Source of the DNA: Methylobacterium oryzae
Lineage (GTDB): Bacteria; Pseudomonadota; Alphaproteobacteria; Rhizobiales; Beijerinckiaceae
Reading direction: 5' to 3'
Assembly (NCBI RefSeq): GCF_021398735.1
Contig: NZ_CP090349.1
Location: 3,429,001 to 3,493,000 of the forward strand
Length of the DNA: 64,000 nucleotides
Numbering within the stretch: position 1 is the stretch's first letter; each line of letters opens with the position of its first letter. The translations under genes and the position numbers were made by a program. The notes below the pieces were generated by a model, which was not told the origin of the DNA, searched no databases, and saw only the letters and a program-made list of their open reading frames with translations. This document shows positions 62,304 to 64,000 of this stretch, in pieces.

Positions 62304-62628
62304 GTGCGAATCCTCAAGCGCTTCCCCAGGCCGCCTCTCCGGACGTACCGGGGCAACGCGGCCGGACGGATCCCGTTCACGCCGCCGCGACCGAACCGGC
62401 GCGGGCGCCGGGGTTGCGGGACAATACTTGCTGCGATGCGATATTTCTGCATCGAAGACGGGGCGCGAGCCCGTTCCGCGAGGCAAAGTATTGATTTATG
62501 TACGGAGTTGAGCCGCCGGGCACAATTGCAATCCGCGGCAGAATCTGTTTGAATATTCGGACGCGTTGCATTCCATCGTGGTGACTGAATTCGCTTGCGG
62601 CCTATCGGGCTCCGCGAGGAGGTCGAAC
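62304..62628. other. Intergenic region, 325 bp
   Basis: Divergent region between the PNAAG-type exported protein and a small membrane gene. AT-rich for this genome from about 62425 to 62600, so both promoters probably lie there. No ORF with coding bias. Confidence 0.4.
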
Positions 62629-62742
62629 ATGTACGCTTTGGCCAAGACCAGAGAGAGAACCGACTGGGAGCTGGTCGTCGTCTTCGGCAGCTGGATCGTC
62701 TTCGAGATCGCGATCCTGATGCTGTGCTTGGTGTCGATGTAG
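62629..62742 (+). CDS. Small membrane protein (37 residues)
   Basis: GAGGAGGTCGAAC gives ATG 62629 a strong ribosome binding site. The protein is MYALAKTRERTDWELVVVFG with a helix (SWIVFEIAILMLCLVSM). One transmembrane helix fills its C-terminal half. Not found by ordinary length cutoffs. Confidence 0.6.
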   Translation: MYALAKTRERTDWELVVVFGSWIVFEIAILMLCLVSM

Positions 62743-62917
62743 GCTTTCTTCGGGACTACGCCCGATCCGTCGCGCCCCGGGCGGTGCCGGATCCCCGGCC
62801 CGGTGGCCGATGCTTGGAGATGCGCGGAGACGCTTGAGAAACCCGCGCGTGCCGGGGCATGCTCTGCCGATCGCAGGAGTCGCCGACAGGGTCGGCGCGA
62901 CGGCAGGGGACGGGTGC

Positions 62918-64000
62918 ATGGCGAAGGCGGTGCGGGCGGGCGGTGATCGCGAGGCGCGTCAGAGACCCCCGGCCGAGGACGTCCACGCCGCGGAACTCGC
63001 GCGCCTGCGCGCCGAGGATCCGGCGCCGCGGCCGCCGGGCTGGCAGCTCTCGCTCCAGGCCGTCCGGCGCTTCATCTGCGGCGACGGCGCGACGCCCGCC
63101 AAGGTGGTCTGCGCCCCGGCGCTCGTGGAGCGGGCCATGGTCACCCTGGCGACCTCCCGCGCCCTGCTGCTGATCGGCGAGCCCGGGACCGCCAAGAGCC
63201 TGCTCTCGGAGCTCCTCGCCGCCGCGATCAGCGGGCGCTCGACCCTGACGATCCAGGGCGGCGCGTCGCTGACCGAGGACCAGATCCGCTACGGCTGGAA
63301 CTACGCGCTGCTCGTCGCCGAGGGGCCGAGCCCGCGCGCCCTGGTGCCGGGCGCCCTCCATACCGGCCTCAGCGAGGGGCGGATAGTCCGCTTCGAGGAG
63401 CTGACCCGCTGCCCGCTGGAGGTGCAGGACAGCCTGCTCTCGGTCCTGTCCGACCGGGTGCTCGCGGTGCCCGAACTCACTGGCGCGGACGGGATGGTCT
63501 ACGCCCGGGAGGGGTTCAACCTGATCGCCACGGCCAATACCCGCGACCGGGGCGTCAACGAGATGTCGGCGGCCCTCAAGCGCCGGTTCGGCTTCGAGAC
63601 CATCTTCCCGATCGCCGATCTCGACGCCGAGCTCGCCCTGGTGCAGCGCGAGGCCACCGCCCTGCTGGCCCGCTCCGGCGTGCCCCGCGCCCCGGATCCG
63701 GAGGTGCTCGAACTCCTCGTGACCTGCTTCCGGGAGCTGCGCGAGGCCGTGGACACCGAGGGCACCGGCATGGAGCGGCTCTCGTCCGTGATGAGCACCG
63801 CGGAGGCGGTCAGCGTCGCCCACGCCATCGGCGTGAAGGGCCATTTCCTGCGCGGCGATGCCGGCCGGCCGGAGGACATCGTCGCCTGCCTCGCCGGCAC
63901 CGCCGCCAAGGACGACGCCGAGGACCTCGCCCGCCTGCGCCGCTACCTCGACCAGCGCGTCAGCCGCCGCTCCGGCGCGGCGTGGCGGGAGTTCTACGCG
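62918..64000 (+). CDS. MoxR-type AAA+ ATPase (partial, runs off the window)
   Basis: 361 codons to the window edge, no stop yet. Walker A GEPGTAKS at about 87-94, a Walker B-position strand (GRIVRFEELTR), sensor 1 ATANTRDRG and an arginine finger region (SAALKRRFGFETI), all typical of the MoxR clade, which matures metal-dependent or other cofactors with a VWA-domain partner. RFEE deviates from the usual D-E. The C-terminal end is not visible. A VWA gene is expected to the right. Confidence 0.8.
   Translation, partial: MAKAVRAGGDREARQRPPAEDVHAAELARLRAEDPAPRPPGWQLSLQAVRRFICGDGATPAKVVCAPALVERAMVTLATSRALLLIGEPGTAKSLLSELLAAAISGRSTLTIQGGASLTEDQIRYGWNYALLVAEGPSPRALVPGALHTGLSEGRIVRFEELTRCPLEVQDSLLSVLSDRVLAVPELTGADGMVYAREGFNLIATANTRDRGVNEMSAALKRRFGFETIFPIADLDAELALVQREATALLARSGVPRAPDPEVLELLVTCFRELREAVDTEGTGMERLSSVMSTAEAVSVAHAIGVKGHFLRGDAGRPEDIVACLAGTAAKDDAEDLARLRRYLDQRVSRRSGAAWREFYA

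Overview
This window is GC-rich, gene-dense DNA from an alphaproteobacterium, most likely a Methylobacterium-type member of the Rhizobiales. That placement is inference from base composition, near-total G/C at third codon positions, the urtABCDE layout, an HWE-family kinase, DUF6894/DUF1127/DUF5872 small proteins, a GCG_CRPN-type secreted peptide and an Omp25/31-like porin. I found no rRNA, tRNA, CRISPR array, insertion sequence or phage gene. Both ends cut genes: an XRE-type regulator (1-153, minus) and a MoxR-type ATPase (62918 onward, plus).

Layout. 0.4-3.8 kb: a plus-strand group with a Tat-exported FAD-linked oxidase and three uncharacterised envelope proteins. 3.8-15.5 kb: an eleven-gene minus-strand cluster, mostly uncharacterised, holding two membrane-anchored AAA+ ATPases (three AAA modules), two membrane proteins with Sel1-like and peptidoglycan-binding-like motifs, and a run of exported proteins. 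Three of its components are duplicated in tandem. It is the best candidate for an undescribed envelope system. A NarL-type regulator, an exported protein and an RpfC-like hybrid kinase lie just upstream (15.7-19.4 kb).

20.3-25.9 kb: the urea ABC importer urtABCDE, with a sigma-54 promoter in front of urtA and a hairpin between urtA and urtB. 26.3-29.0 kb: two Crp/Fnr regulators around an HWE histidine kinase. 29.4-34.5 kb: a second complete LivGHMKF-type ABC importer of unknown substrate. 34.5-36.5 kb: small proteins and a ClpP-fold periplasmic protein.

37-43 kb: cysE, a family 2B encapsulin shell with a cyclic-nucleotide-binding insertion, a cysteine desulfurase with a long disordered N-terminal extension (likely the encapsulated cargo), and a convergent serA. 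Together they suggest a route from serine to cysteine to sulfur held in a protein nanocompartment.

43-56 kb: a quinone-oxidoreductase-like dehydrogenase, LuxR regulator, ECF sigma/anti-sigma pair, SDR, DUF5872 protein, porin, DUF2721 protein and many small proteins, several under 60 codons. 55-61.4 kb: an AraC regulator and a CzcB/CzcA-type heavy-metal efflux pair with a His/Cys-bearing small exported protein. 61.4-64 kb: small membrane and secreted proteins, a TOBE (molybdate-binding) protein and the partial MoxR ATPase.
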